NCBI GenBank assembly: GCA_015061145.1 | Contig: SUXD01000017.1 | Location: 1-50,129, forward strand | DNA: 50,129 nucleotides | DNA from: Bacteroidales bacterium | GTDB taxonomy: Bacteria > Bacteroidota > Bacteroidia > Bacteroidales > Paludibacteraceae | Reading direction: 5' to 3' | Part shown: positions 26,801-36,057 of the stretch, in pieces | Position numbering within the stretch: the first letter of the stretch is position 1 | How the letters are laid out: each line of letters starts with the position of its first letter | The notes under the pieces: generated by a model | Seen by the model: only the letters and a program-made list of their open reading frames with translations | Database searches by the model: none | What the model was told of the DNA's origin: nothing | Position numbers and translations under genes: made by a program

Positions 26801-29800
26801 TCACTTCGCTAAGAGAGGGGTTACCGAGCACAGATATCTTGTTTTGGCGTTTCCCGTCTTCTTTATCATACACAGAATAAATTTCTGTCAATTTTTGCCC
26901 CAACGCATTACGTTTCTGCTTGGCATCTGTCAGTTTCGACAAAAGCAAATCCAATTCATTAGATTCTGGCCACACCTTGCGCTGGTCGCCCGACACTTCC
27001 TCGCTATAATAGCCTGCAGGCGTCAGCACCAAAGGTATCTCGTACTCGTAGAAGTTATTTGTGTGGTCGCTTCCCAAACGCACAAACAAAGCCAAATCTC
27101 CGTCAGTCAGATTCGTCACGTCATCCTCGAGCCGTTCTGCATGAACAAACATTTTCAGTTTCTTGTACTGACGCAAATCCAATCCTGTTTTTTTATAAAC
27201 CGCACGAGCGTCTTTTGGTGCCAAATTAGTCACTTTCATTGACATTGCTCCTTCATTCTCCTGACGAAGCTGCGTCTGGCTCGGGTCGATAACACGATCG
27301 ACACCCGGAGGAAGCACATAATTCACCGGCGTCTTGCTTGCGTTTTCCTCAATGCTTACCGACTCTACATCAAGTTTTCCATCGCTGATTGGCGCTTCCG
27401 AAACATCATACCGCAAATCCTTGACACAAGTGCGCCACTCGCCGCGCACCAGTTCCAGCGAACCAAAACGGAGATGCGTTTCTTCACTGAAATTAGTCAT
27501 ATACATTCTGATGAAGCGGATGGACTTAAAATTGCGTATATTTCCTATTTTCTCGGTATAATCGCTGACTGGAATTTTGAACTGATACCATGTCACATGG
27601 TCGGTGGAACCATTAGCCAATGACACTTCCGAAACAACTTTGTCGTTGATAAAATTTTCGCCCACATTCATCTTGCCCGGACGGAGCTCTATCTTATATT
27701 GATAGAACCGTTCATATTCGTTCAGCGTATTGTCGGTGTTGATATCTTCAACATCAGGCACCGATGTGGCTGCCTTTTGAACGCCAGAAGTCCGAGAGTT
27801 CCCCTCAGTACCATTGTAATGTTTGTATCGTTCCAAAATGCTCAGCTGCACATCATCAAAGTCGCTTCCCAAGAAATAATGATACTTATCGGCAGCCGGG
27901 TCATTGAACGGCGAATACGGGTCATCCTGCATTCTTTGCATTGCTTCTGCGCCCAATTTTGCACGCAAATCGGTCAGATAATCAGCATAAAATTGTTTTT
28001 CTGTCTCGGAATCCAAACCATTCAGACCGACATCCTGCCGTTCGAGCGCCTCTGTTGCAAAAGCAGAAACCAGCGACTGCACTTTGGGCACAATACCCCA
28101 TACCGTTGTATCAATTCTGACTGATGACTGTTCTTCTGCCGGAATGCCATTTTCCGCGAACTTCTTTCCGTCCTTCAGTATATCTTCCGAAATGTCACCA
28201 AGGTTAAAATACAGTTCACCGCCTTGTGCCGTCGGATTATATATAAACGGATCCATCAACCAGAATTCGATGTATTCAATATTGGCCTTTTCAAAATCCG
28301 TTGTTTCCAGTTTACGCATTATACCTCCCCAACGCTTTTCCGGCCTGTTTAGATTTCCTTCGGAATCGACATCGGTATCAAAGTTGTATGGTCCACGCTC
28401 GTTCGGATAATACGCAAGGTTCAATATCGTGCGATAAGACGACTGCCCATACACCGTTTCACGGTTGGGGTATATCTCCTGCTCTTTCACCTCACGGACA
28501 AAATGATTGGAGAGCTGTTCCGAATCGCTGCGAATATGTCTTGGCGTATTTGAATTGTTGCGGGTGAACAGCGGGTCTATCGTATACCATGCCAGCAATG
28601 CACGGTTGTATCCTACAGAAAGGTCATTTGTCTTTTTCGACTCAGGGAACAGTTTTTCGTCACCTGGCACACTCGCCAATTTCCAGTTGTACGGATATCT
28701 GATATCTATACCGTTTTTCGTAGATTCAAAATCATCGATGTAGGCATTGCCGCTGATAACTTTCGCCTCACCAGGAATAAGTTGAGCAAACTCACCGCTC
28801 AACATAAACGATGAAGGAGCCTTCAAATCGAAAAACGGCAGTTTATTCAACGTATTTGTCAACCACGGGAGTTCTGTCTTATACGAGCCGTTCAAGCCCC
28901 ATATTGTATTGGATATAGGTTCACTTCCCATCTCCACTTTCTTTGTCAGCGGTTTCTCTGACATGTGCATGATGGTTGCGCCAAGATTGAAATTGTCGGA
29001 AAATTTATAATCTAAGTGCATTCCGAAAAGCGACCGGCGTTGCGTATTGAAAAACGACTGGCTTTCGAGAGACACATTGATTGATTCTCCCGAATCCAAT
29101 ATATCGGTATTGATGACATTTACTGTACCCATCGCATAGTCCACAGTATAGTCAACATTCTCTGTCAAGGTGCGACCTCCGGCCGTCACTTTCACCGAAC
29201 CTCGAGGTATATTCATGGCGTTCAGTCTGATTTCTGAGCCGGAAGAGGCTTTGAACTTTCCTTTCAGTCTGAATTTGTTTTTCTCCGAATATTCCTGCGC
29301 CACCACCAATGTGGAGTCGTAAAGCTCTTGATAGATATACTTCTCGTATTCTTTTGAATTTCCTAATATACGTTTCAAATCCGAACCGAAAGGTTCAATG
29401 GTCGGGAATATAATTCTACCCGTCTCTGGGATAATGGTCACGCCGCTCACGAAGTCATAAACTCCATCGGGATGCGCTTCGTTGCGCGAATCCAATCGAT
29501 CGAGCCCCATAGCCGAGAGCAATGTTTTGTCTTGAATAGGCGAATTGGGGAGATAATTCAAATAAAGTCCTGTAGAGTCGCTCTGATACATGACATCCAG
29601 TTCGAACTTGTCTTGCTGAACCTGCGATGCACCCAAGGAATAAATATTCTTCATCATCAGTTTCCATGTGGGAGAAGCCGGATGAAGACTTGTTCCTTTC
29701 AGCATTTTCAGCACCAATGCATTGGGCGTTTTCACATCCGAAGCGAACTCACCCACCTGATATACTGTTCCATTGGCGATAAACTCGTATGCCACAGCCA

Positions 29801-31178
29801 ACACTTCATCTGCATTCAAAGCCGCTTTCAACGATATGTAACCCAACTGCGGATTAAGGGTATACTCCGAACTGCTCAGCATTCTGGCGTTTTCTATTTT
29901 GTCATAATCTTCACCGCCAGTGATGCCATACATTCCAAGTTTCTCGTCAAGCAGCACTGTCACACCGTCAATGTCACGAATCGTGTACTCTCCGTCAGTG
30001 AAATCAGGCGACACCACTGTAGCATAAAGGTTGTTGGACTGATTTGAAGGAAACCTTGCGCCACTTTTAGGTATCCAATGGGCATTAAACACTTCCGTTT
30101 CGCCCAAATCGGCAAAAGCCACAATATTACGCACCTGATCATAAGCTCCTCTTTTGTTTGTCACCCACACCTCTACTCTGTTGATTTTGACAGATGAGTT
30201 GATATATGGCAAGGAACTTAGCGCCTTGTTGTAATTCTCATAAAAATATTGAGAGAGGAAAAAGTGGCGATTTTCGTCATATTCATCCACCGAGATCTCG
30301 AAATCTGTGGTTTGAGCGCCGTTTTTCACCGACACATTCTGCGTTTCAGACTGCTGCTGAGAGACAACCGCATCCACTGTCATTCGGCCAAACTTAAGTT
30401 TGGTGCGCAAACCAAACAATGCGGATGAACCAGAGATGAGCGAACCACTCAATGGCATACTCACATTTCCGGCTTCCAGACTTTGAATTATCTCATCCTC
30501 ATTCCCTTCGTATGCAAGTTTTATCATCTCCGAGTCAAAATCGAAAGAAGCTTCTGTATTATAATTCAGCCCCAAACGAATTTTGTCGCCTACACTACCT
30601 TTCACATTCAGCTGAATTTTCTCATCGAAATCAAACGTAGGCGGAGGATTCTGCGAGCGTTCGGTAAGCGTCGGATTCTGAATGCGGTTGCGGCGCAAGC
30701 CCATTGAAATTTCGGCCGAACCTTGCGTTTTCACCTGTATGCCGCCAGGACCGAATATCTCGTCAGCACGACCTATATCCACATGGATATCCGACAACGA
30801 GAACCCCTTATGCTTGTCTGCAGTTTCTATGCCGTTACGGTCACGCCAATAATTCTGCATCGATTTTTGCAACGAATAGTTTTTGTATTCGTCAGAAGTG
30901 AATACAAACGGAGCCTCCAGCTCGTCATCACCGACCTTGGTGTGCACTATATATGTGTCGTTCTCTCCGTCATACTCCACCTCTGTGCGAATATTGTCGG
31001 GATCACGCAAGTCGATGGGAGAGGCGGATTGTTCTTTGTCCTCCAATGTTCCACTCGTGTTCTTCGCTATCGGGAAACGAAGTTCTCCATCTTCTACCTC
31101 GGTAACAGCATAAAGCGAAAACACACCTGCCAAACAGAATACGGCAAGAAATAAAAATATATTGAATTTATTTTTCAA
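23898..31178 (-). CDS. sprA: T9SS outer-membrane translocon SprA (Sov)
   Basis: This 2,426-residue protein is the giant outer-membrane barrel through which type IX cargo leaves the cell. A signal peptide (KFNIFLFLAVFCLAGVFSLYA) is followed by long repeating beta-strand regions, conserved segments such as GPGGIQVKTQGSAEISMG, ISGNAYIDDFESTKNGIDIR and the late FYLDKNTNKPFVSSSYPT, and a C-terminus ending in amphipathic strands. The length fits the SprA/Sov family (about 2,300-2,500 residues). Translation appears to start at TTG 31178, since no in-frame ATG precedes the signal peptide. It lies 30 nt after ruvA, an arrangement I recall from other Bacteroidota, so it probably uses the ruvA promoter. 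Cargo genes flank it on both sides. No frameshift is seen. Confidence 0.95.
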   Translation of the reverse strand: MKNKFNIFLFLAVFCLAGVFSLYAVTEVEDGELRFPIAKNTSGTLEDKEQSASPIDLRDPDNIRTEVEYDGENDTYIVHTKVGDDELEAPFVFTSDEYKNYSLQKSMQNYWRDRNGIETADKHKGFSLSDIHVDIGRADEIFGPGGIQVKTQGSAEISMGLRRNRIQNPTLTERSQNPPPTFDFDEKIQLNVKGSVGDKIRLGLNYNTEASFDFDSEMIKLAYEGNEDEIIQSLEAGNVSMPLSGSLISGSSALFGLRTKLKFGRMTVDAVVSQQQSETQNVSVKNGAQTTDFEISVDEYDENRHFFLSQYFYENYNKALSSLPYINSSVKINRVEVWVTNKRGAYDQVRNIVAFADLGETEVFNAHWIPKSGARFPSNQSNNLYATVVSPDFTDGEYTIRDIDGVTVLLDEKLGMYGITGGEDYDKIENARMLSSSEYTLNPQLGYISLKAALNADEVLAVAYEFIANGTVYQVGEFASDVKTPNALVLKMLKGTSLHPASPTWKLMMKNIYSLGASQVQQDKFELDVMYQSDSTGLYLNYLPNSPIQDKTLLSAMGLDRLDSRNEAHPDGVYDFVSGVTIIPETGRIIFPTIEPFGSDLKRILGNSKEYEKYIYQELYDSTLVVAQEYSEKNKFRLKGKFKASSGSEIRLNAMNIPRGSVKVTAGGRTLTENVDYTVDYAMGTVNVINTDILDSGESINVSLESQSFFNTQRRSLFGMHLDYKFSDNFNLGATIMHMSEKPLTKKVEMGSEPISNTIWGLNGSYKTELPWLTNTLNKLPFFDLKAPSSFMLSGEFAQLIPGEAKVISGNAYIDDFESTKNGIDIRYPYNWKLASVPGDEKLFPESKKTNDLSVGYNRALLAWYTIDPLFTRNNSNTPRHIRSDSEQLSNHFVREVKEQEIYPNRETVYGQSSYRTILNLAYYPNERGPYNFDTDVDSEGNLNRPEKRWGGIMRKLETTDFEKANIEYIEFWLMDPFIYNPTAQGGELYFNLGDISEDILKDGKKFAENGIPAEEQSSVRIDTTVWGIVPKVQSLVSAFATEALERQDVGLNGLDSETEKQFYADYLTDLRAKLGAEAMQRMQDDPYSPFNDPAADKYHYFLGSDFDDVQLSILERYKHYNGTEGNSRTSGVQKAATSVPDVEDINTDNTLNEYERFYQYKIELRPGKMNVGENFINDKVVSEVSLANGSTDHVTWYQFKIPVSDYTEKIGNIRNFKSIRFIRMYMTNFSEETHLRFGSLELVRGEWRTCVKDLRYDVSEAPISDGKLDVESVSIEENASKTPVNYVLPPGVDRVIDPSQTQLRQENEGAMSMKVTNLAPKDARAVYKKTGLDLRQYKKLKMFVHAERLEDDVTNLTDGDLALFVRLGSDHTNNFYEYEIPLVLTPAGYYSEEVSGDQRKVWPESNELDLLLSKLTDAKQKRNALGQKLTEIYSVYDKEDGKRQNKISVLGNPSLSEVKVIMIGIRNQSTSIKEGEIWVNELRMSEFEDDGGVAALANATLNMSDLAMFNFSGRMETSGFGSVEESVQQRNLDDEYQMSVATSVEFGKFFPEKAKVHIPLYYSYSREVIKPKYDPTNQDLELKDVLRDVSRSERDSVKKMSREMQVTRGVSLSNVKVDIQSKTPQLYDPTNFSLGYSFNETTNYNPETEYELTKNHKGYISYNFNTTPKPYQPFARMKGKSGYLKLIRDFNVNYMPSYISYINNINRYYYERQLRDLTGAGKIAPSFSQDFTWDRNFDMKYDFSRSLKFTFSTATNSRIDEPYVVVNKDLYPDEYERWKDSIWHGFKHGGRPLQYEQMFTVTYNVPINKIPALDWVTANAQYKSTYEWDRGVQAKDADGNSFSLGNTATNIMNWQTDGRLNFETLYKHSKYLKEVNSKFAKTARTRPTAKGQQKYSQTVSLKSGEPLDVTHGLKTNSVKLTATDANGRTYTLNYKVVDDNTIRIKPKRNVENLSLTIEKGEKSQEKTPTDYLSRVLMLVRNASATYKESRNLILPQYQPTTGFLGQRNTDGVKAPGYNYVFGFFRTDPYIDRAYKRGWLGADSIGDPVTINTSTDFQARINLEPLPGFKIELSGYRTTSGSRSVLFDGAGNTVETFSGTFSMTQVAIGTSFWKMGKTGNFDSDAFNDFKAYRAVVADRIRQKYLDAGYDIGEYDQSSSEVLIPSFLAAYTKRSASKVGLNIFPAIAKVLPNWKISCDALSKISAVKKYFKTITLSHGYRCVYNVASYSSFLDWEKGPSSDLGFRKSVVDGDSQVKIPSSMYDVNSVTLTESFNPLFGVNMITLSNVSFKLEYKKTRTLNMNIASLQLVEGNNREWVVGAGYKFDDFNAVLKLKQQQTKVKNSLTLRTDFSIKDIRSVIRKLEEGYSEPESGGKTFKFSFTAEYVLSEFVDLCFYLDKNTNKPFVSSSYPTRSWDGGFTVRLMLTR

Positions 31179-31208
31179 GATTGTACTGTTTTTTTCAGCA
31201 TGTTATTC

Positions 31209-31796
31209 TCATAACATTTTCAACGCCTTCTTTATGGCTTCTTCCACCGTAACTGAAGGCTGTTCCAAAAAGATTTTATCTAACACTTTTGACGAATCCT
31301 GCGATTTGAACCCCAGCATTGTCAACGCCGAAAGCGCCTCCGTCTTCACTTGCGAAACTGCTGTCATCAAAGGCAGTTGCGCCACGCCTTCTGATGTCTT
31401 GGATATTTTATCCTTCAAATCAACAATTGCTCGTTCGGCAGTCTTGGCGCCAATTCCTTTAATGCTTTTCAATGCCGAGACATTGCCTGTGGCGATAGCC
31501 GTTTCCAACTCACTTACCGTGAGCGACGACAATATCATGCGCGCTGTATTTGCGCCAATGCCCGAAACCGAAATAAGCAGCATAAATTTCTCACGCTCGG
31601 CTTTTTCCGAAAAACCATACAGCACATAAGCATCTTCCCTTATCGCTTCATAAATATATATTTTACAGCTTGATGAGGACGACAATGCCGTATAGGTATT
31701 CAATGATATATTGACAAAATAACCGACACCATTGCTCTCAACCACCACATAAGCGGGAGTCAAATCTGTTATTTCACCTTTTATGTATTCTATCAT
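31209..31796 (-). CDS. ruvA: Holliday junction branch-migration protein RuvA
   Basis: A 195-residue DNA-binding subunit that tetramerises on Holliday junctions and loads the RuvB motor. Domain I is an OB fold (MIEYIKGEITDLTPAYVVVE, GVGYFVNIS). Domain II has two helix-hairpin-helix motifs (SVSGIGANTARMIL and SIKGIGAKTAERAI). The C-terminal domain III (ALTMLGFKSQ...VEEAIKKALKML) contacts RuvB. The frame is open further upstream, but ATG 31796 gives the conserved start and has a well-placed promoter. It is followed after 30 nt by sprA, pairing DNA repair with protein secretion in one transcript. Confidence 0.96.
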   Translation of the reverse strand: MIEYIKGEITDLTPAYVVVESNGVGYFVNISLNTYTALSSSSSCKIYIYEAIREDAYVLYGFSEKAEREKFMLLISVSGIGANTARMILSSLTVSELETAIATGNVSALKSIKGIGAKTAERAIVDLKDKISKTSEGVAQLPLMTAVSQVKTEALSALTMLGFKSQDSSKVLDKIFLEQPSVTVEEAIKKALKML

Positions 31797-31825
31797 AGAA
31801 ATCGTTTTTTCAACAAAACAAAGCG

Positions 31826-31857
31826 CAAAGTTATCAAGTTTTTTTTCGTCTGCCAAA
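31826..31857 (-). promoter_or_regulatory. promoter of ruvA-sprA
   Basis: On the minus strand: TTTG (complement of 31854-31857), 20 nt, then TAACTTTG (complement of 31826-31833). Both elements and the spacing match the Bacteroidota vegetative consensus. The ruvA ATG is 29 nt downstream. Confidence 0.65.
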
Positions 31858-31919
31858 CCTGCGCAAACATTAGAACGAAAAAAAAACGCTTTTAGTATTT
31901 TACAAACATTGTTTTTAAC

Positions 31920-31953
31920 AAAAAAAAAATCTTCCGACTACTGCCGGAAGATT
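31920..31953 (-). terminator. Rho-independent terminator of the first GH87-like gene
   Basis: Perfect 9-bp inverted repeat AATCTTCCG / CGGAAGATT (31928-31936 with 31945-31953) with an 8-nt loop. On the minus strand it is followed by a run of about nine T residues. It lies 22 nt past the stop of the 1,347-residue protein and separates that operon from ruvA. Confidence 0.85.
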
Positions 31954-31975
31954 TTTCTTATGTACTGATGAGCAA

Positions 31976-34900
31976 TTATTTCGACACAAGCACTTTCTTT
32001 GTCATTCCACGCTCGTCGATGCGAACAACATGAACGCCTTGCGGAAGCGAAATGGCCTCTTGCGAAGACTTAGCTTCGAACGAAAGTTCGCGAACGCCGA
32101 GCACAGAGAACACACTGATATGCTCGCTAGCTTTGATGCCGCTCACCACCACGCCGTTTTCTGCCGCCGTTATGCTGACTGCATCCGATACCGACGATTG
32201 TATGTCGGTAGGTGTGCCGACAACCAGATTTTTGGTGAATTCGTTGTTGTTTTCATCCTTTTCTGCCACCAACTCCGAATCATCAACCTTGGCGTAAATG
32301 GTATGATTAGTACCGTTTGCTGTCCAATATCCATGTCCTGAATCTCCGCCATTTGTTTCGAGCACTATCGTCTGGCAAGGCTGCAAATCGGCAGGCAACT
32401 GCTGATTCTTGTAGGTATCGCTCCAAATGTAGGTATTCGAATTTGCAGCATAGTCGCGAGGACCGTCAATTTCGACAACCACGCCCAGTTTTGAGTTCTT
32501 CGGCAATGCCGTGCCGCCTTGGTTTTTCACGGTTATCACAAAAGTCACTTCATCGCCCGCATTAATCATATTCCGCGGATACCAATCGATGTCGGCAATA
32601 ACCAAGTCCACGCCTCCTGTTGCGTTGCAGTCGGTAGCAGTAACGGTAGTTTCTGCCGTCTTTCCTCCATCGGCTGTTGTCACACGAACTCTGATTTCGC
32701 CAACGCCAGTCGCTGTCAGCACATTGCCGTTCATCGTTCCAGGACCGCTTACTACTGTATAAGTCACATTCTTGTTTGTGGCATTGTTCGGCTGAACTGT
32801 TGCACTGAATGTCACCGTTTCGCCTACAAGAACCGTAGAAGCTGAAGCTGTTATGCCTACGCCCGTCACAGCCACTGCTGATGCAGTGATATTCACGGTA
32901 GCGGTCTTGTTTCCGTCAGCTGTAGTCACTTTTGCTACAATAATACCTACACCTGTTGCTGTAACAATATTGTTATTAATTGTACCAGGACCACTTTGTA
33001 TCGAGTAGGTCACATTCTTGTTTGTGGCATTGTTCGGCTGTACAGTAGCCGTCAAAGTAGAAGTGCCACCTACATTGATTGCTGTCGGATTAGCGCCAAT
33101 GGTTACACCTGTTACAGCCACATTGGCAGCATTGAATGTTACCGTTGCAGTACCCTTCTTCGTATTATCAACCGTAGAAGTGGCAGTGATGGTCGCAGTA
33201 CCAGCCGCAGTTGCAGTAACAACACCGCTGTTGCTTACCGAAATGGCATTGTTGTTCGAAGTCCAAGTCACGGTTTGCGCCGCACCATTCTCTACTGTCA
33301 CATTTGCAGTAAGATTGATAGTCTGGCCTACAGTTGCCGTTGCATTAGTAGGTGTCACAGTCACACTTGTCACACTCGGTTGCGGTGTGTTGCTAACCGT
33401 AAAGTTGTAGGTAAAGTTTGGTTTTGTAGCGCCATTCAGCCAATTATTATCATCAATAACAACGGTCACGCTATGAGCACCTTCCGTTGCAGTCCAATAC
33501 GCAGTACCAGCTGCACCGCCATTTGAAGTGAAATCTAATGTGCTGCATGCAGTAAGGTTAACTTTTCCAACACTGGATGCTTGATCAGTGCCCTTGTATT
33601 GGTCACACCACAAGAATTTCTCGTTTCCATCGCTCCATGTTGTTTGACCATCAACGCCAAACACGACGCCAAAGCCTTGGGTTACTGTACCCGAAGCATT
33701 ATTTCTTATGGTTGCTGTAAAATATACTTTATCACCCACTTTAGGATTAGCCGGATTTGTAGTTACTTCTATCGTTTCGAGATTTGTTCCCTGAACCGGT
33801 GTACAAGCCACAACGGTAACAGTGCAAGTAGCCTTATAGTTTCCTTCAGAAGAAGTAGCTGTCACTACAGCCGTACCAGCCGCTTTACCAGTCACAACAC
33901 CTGTAGTAGCATTCACCGTCGCCTTGTCGCTTCCGCTTGTAATCGCATAAGTAACACCTTGGTTGCTTGCGTTTGAGGGTTGCACATTCGCTTTCACAGT
34001 AGTTGTACCGTTGATGGCCACTGTAGCCGTATTGCTTTCGAATGCGATACCTGTCACCGCCACATTCTTAACGGTGATAGTAGCAGTCGCTTTCTTGTTG
34101 CCATCTTGTGTAGTAACTGTAATAGTCGCTGTACCAGCTGTATTCCCTGCAGTTACCAGACCTGTAGAAGAAACCGATACGATATTGTTGTTGTTCGACG
34201 ACCAAGTAACCGATTTGTTGGTTGCATCAGCCGGCAGTACATTAGCCGTAAGCTGTATTGTCTCGCCGCTTCCCACAGCCAGAGTTGCAGTTGTCGGAGT
34301 TACTGTAACACCCGTAACGGCGACAGAAGCACAAGAGCAAGAGCCGCCTTCAGACCATGGCGCCGAACCTGCTATATTTGAATTAGCATTACCGCCACGA
34401 TTAGAGTAAGTCATATTTTTATAACGAATGCTTCCACTCGGATTGTCAGCAAAACGGACAGGGAATCCATACCCCCACGATGATTTGTTGCCATTGTTAT
34501 TTTCCAGTCCTTCGACACCAGTACCATTTATATTAACACCACAGAAATAAAAATTCTGGAAAGAAGAACCTCCCTGCATCCATATACCTTCGCTCAAAGC
34601 ATCAACAACATTGATACAAGAAAGCGTTACATTCTTAATATCACCGACCACAGAGCCTTGTCCCACAACATCAATTGCACCCTGTACATTGCCATACGAA
34701 TTGGCCCATGTACCGCAACGAATAACATCTATGTTGTTCATATAGTTCATTTGATCGCCATATCCATGTCCGGGGAATTTACCGTTTACACGGATACCCA
34801 CCTCAAAGTTGTCACGGATAACAATGTTCTGCCATTTGTTGTTGTAACCGCCATAGAGCGCACACGATGATGCAAACCAGCAAAACTCTGCCGTATTGTA

Positions 34901-36019
34901 TTCAAATGTATTGCCATGACAAGCGCCTTTCCCATTTAAGTTTGACGACCACATAGCCATATCATCGTCTCCGTTGCTACGGAAATCACAGTGACTTGCT
35001 GTAGAATTTACGGTTCCCATACAGAAGTTGATACCATCAGCATAGTTGTAACGAATACGGCATCCTTTCACCACCATTCCATCGCAATTGCCATCGCCAT
35101 ATCCAGGATTGTAGTTACCAAACCACATACCGGCTTCGAAATGCGAAACCCACACATTCTCCACTCTCGCCCATACGCCATTGATACCTTTGCTCGTACC
35201 CGAACGGCTCTTAGCGTATGTATTGTCTATCATCAAATCGTGAATCTCTGTAGATTTTGAATAGCTCCAAAGACCACAATTATCTTGCGAACCGCTAGTG
35301 AAGTTAATCCTTGTGTACCACATACCAGCACCCTGAATTTTACGGCTTCCTACATTCACTGAACCTCCGACATTATATGTTCCGGCAGGAATATACACAT
35401 TGCCGCCATTGCTATCAAGCCACTGCTGCAAATTGCTGCCGTTTCCTGTGTATTCTTTGTAACCGCTCGGACAAGCGATAGGACTGCTCACATCTTCAAT
35501 TTCTACAAAGTCGATGTACATGTTGTTCTTGGCCACCAATTTGATTTTAGTTCCAGCGCCAACACTTGCATCGAGCAAATAACGGTCTTCCTGAAAACGC
35601 ATACGAGGCGTTGCGTCTGTCACACCGCTATAGTTGCTATTTCCATCGGCAGCCAGGTTTTTCCACCCATAGCTCATGTCAAAATTAAGGGTTGTCTTAT
35701 AGTTGCCGCCCACATAGAGGTCAGCCTGAACGGTCTGTCCGCCACCTGTACCAGCCGCACGCACCACGATACCGCGGAAAGTCTTGCCTGCCGACCATTC
35801 CACCGAACCGTTGCTGTTCAACCTGACACAAGTACGACCGCTGGCTTCATAAGTCACATTGCTTTTCGCATAACTCGACTGGGTACTACCGCCAGAGACT
35901 GTACCCGCTTCGGCTTCATAACGCGTATAGGGCGCGTCATAGTAGCCTCTTTGCGCAAAAGCCGCAGCACCCGTAAAAAGCGCCATAACAGCCAATGCCA
36001 AAATTTTTGTTTTTTTCAT
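31976..36019 (-). CDS. T9SS-exported GH87-like beta-helix protein with five Ig-like repeats
   Basis: A 1,347-residue protein. A signal peptide ends AAAFAQ. Next come a CBM6/35-like lectin domain from RYEAEAG (about residues 30-175) and a right-handed beta-helix from YKEYTGNGSNLQQWLDSNGG to about 555. Five BIG2-type Ig repeats follow (VAVTGV...ATNKNVTY...), interrupted after the second by a CARDB-like domain; a second CARDB-like domain (DLVIADIDWYPRNM) and a T9SS sorting domain (ISVFSVLGV...LPQGVHVVRI) end it. In the helix, ADGIN and GDDDMAMWS place Asp at 328, 351 and 352, the 23+1 spacing I recall for the GH87 alpha-1,3-glucanase triad. This and the carbohydrate-binding domain suggest surface digestion of alpha-1,3-glucan (inference). 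It starts 38 nt after the next paralogue and is probably co-transcribed with it. Confidence 0.8.
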   Translation of the reverse strand: MKKTKILALAVMALFTGAAAFAQRGYYDAPYTRYEAEAGTVSGGSTQSSYAKSNVTYEASGRTCVRLNSNGSVEWSAGKTFRGIVVRAAGTGGGQTVQADLYVGGNYKTTLNFDMSYGWKNLAADGNSNYSGVTDATPRMRFQEDRYLLDASVGAGTKIKLVAKNNMYIDFVEIEDVSSPIACPSGYKEYTGNGSNLQQWLDSNGGNVYIPAGTYNVGGSVNVGSRKIQGAGMWYTRINFTSGSQDNCGLWSYSKSTEIHDLMIDNTYAKSRSGTSKGINGVWARVENVWVSHFEAGMWFGNYNPGYGDGNCDGMVVKGCRIRYNYADGINFCMGTVNSTASHCDFRSNGDDDMAMWSSNLNGKGACHGNTFEYNTAEFCWFASSCALYGGYNNKWQNIVIRDNFEVGIRVNGKFPGHGYGDQMNYMNNIDVIRCGTWANSYGNVQGAIDVVGQGSVVGDIKNVTLSCINVVDALSEGIWMQGGSSFQNFYFCGVNINGTGVEGLENNNGNKSSWGYGFPVRFADNPSGSIRYKNMTYSNRGGNANSNIAGSAPWSEGGSCSCASVAVTGVTVTPTTATLAVGSGETIQLTANVLPADATNKSVTWSSNNNNIVSVSSTGLVTAGNTAGTATITVTTQDGNKKATATITVKNVAVTGIAFESNTATVAINGTTTVKANVQPSNASNQGVTYAITSGSDKATVNATTGVVTGKAAGTAVVTATSSEGNYKATCTVTVVACTPVQGTNLETIEVTTNPANPKVGDKVYFTATIRNNASGTVTQGFGVVFGVDGQTTWSDGNEKFLWCDQYKGTDQASSVGKVNLTACSTLDFTSNGGAAGTAYWTATEGAHSVTVVIDDNNWLNGATKPNFTYNFTVSNTPQPSVTSVTVTPTNATATVGQTINLTANVTVENGAAQTVTWTSNNNAISVSNSGVVTATAAGTATITATSTVDNTKKGTATVTFNAANVAVTGVTIGANPTAINVGGTSTLTATVQPNNATNKNVTYSIQSGPGTINNNIVTATGVGIIVAKVTTADGNKTATVNITASAVAVTGVGITASASTVLVGETVTFSATVQPNNATNKNVTYTVVSGPGTMNGNVLTATGVGEIRVRVTTADGGKTAETTVTATDCNATGGVDLVIADIDWYPRNMINAGDEVTFVITVKNQGGTALPKNSKLGVVVEIDGPRDYAANSNTYIWSDTYKNQQLPADLQPCQTIVLETNGGDSGHGYWTANGTNHTIYAKVDDSELVAEKDENNNEFTKNLVVGTPTDIQSSVSDAVSITAAENGVVVSGIKASEHISVFSVLGVRELSFEAKSSQEAISLPQGVHVVRIDERGMTKKVLVSK
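32640..34325 (-). repeat. BIG2 Ig-like repeat region in the GH87-like gene
   Basis: Five diverged copies of an approximately 80-90 residue bacterial Ig-like module, two upstream and three downstream of a CARDB-like domain. Each opens with a V-[TS]-[GS]-[VI] strand and contains an ATNK-N/S-VTY/W core and a T-A-G/V-T-A-T-I end. The last two copies are most alike, sharing VQPNNATNKNVTY, which suggests recent duplication. Boundaries are approximate. Confidence 0.8.
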
Positions 36020-36057
36020 TTTTAGTATTAGTTAAAGATTAAGTTAATATTCATTTA

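Noticed and set aside
32996-34409. Several plus-strand open frames of 90-180 codons opposite the Ig-like repeat gene (for example 32996-33526 and 33963-34409)
   Set aside because: They are antisense to a long, domain-rich gene; their openness comes from the Thr/Val/Ala-rich codon pattern of the BIG2 repeats, and they show no protein family features.
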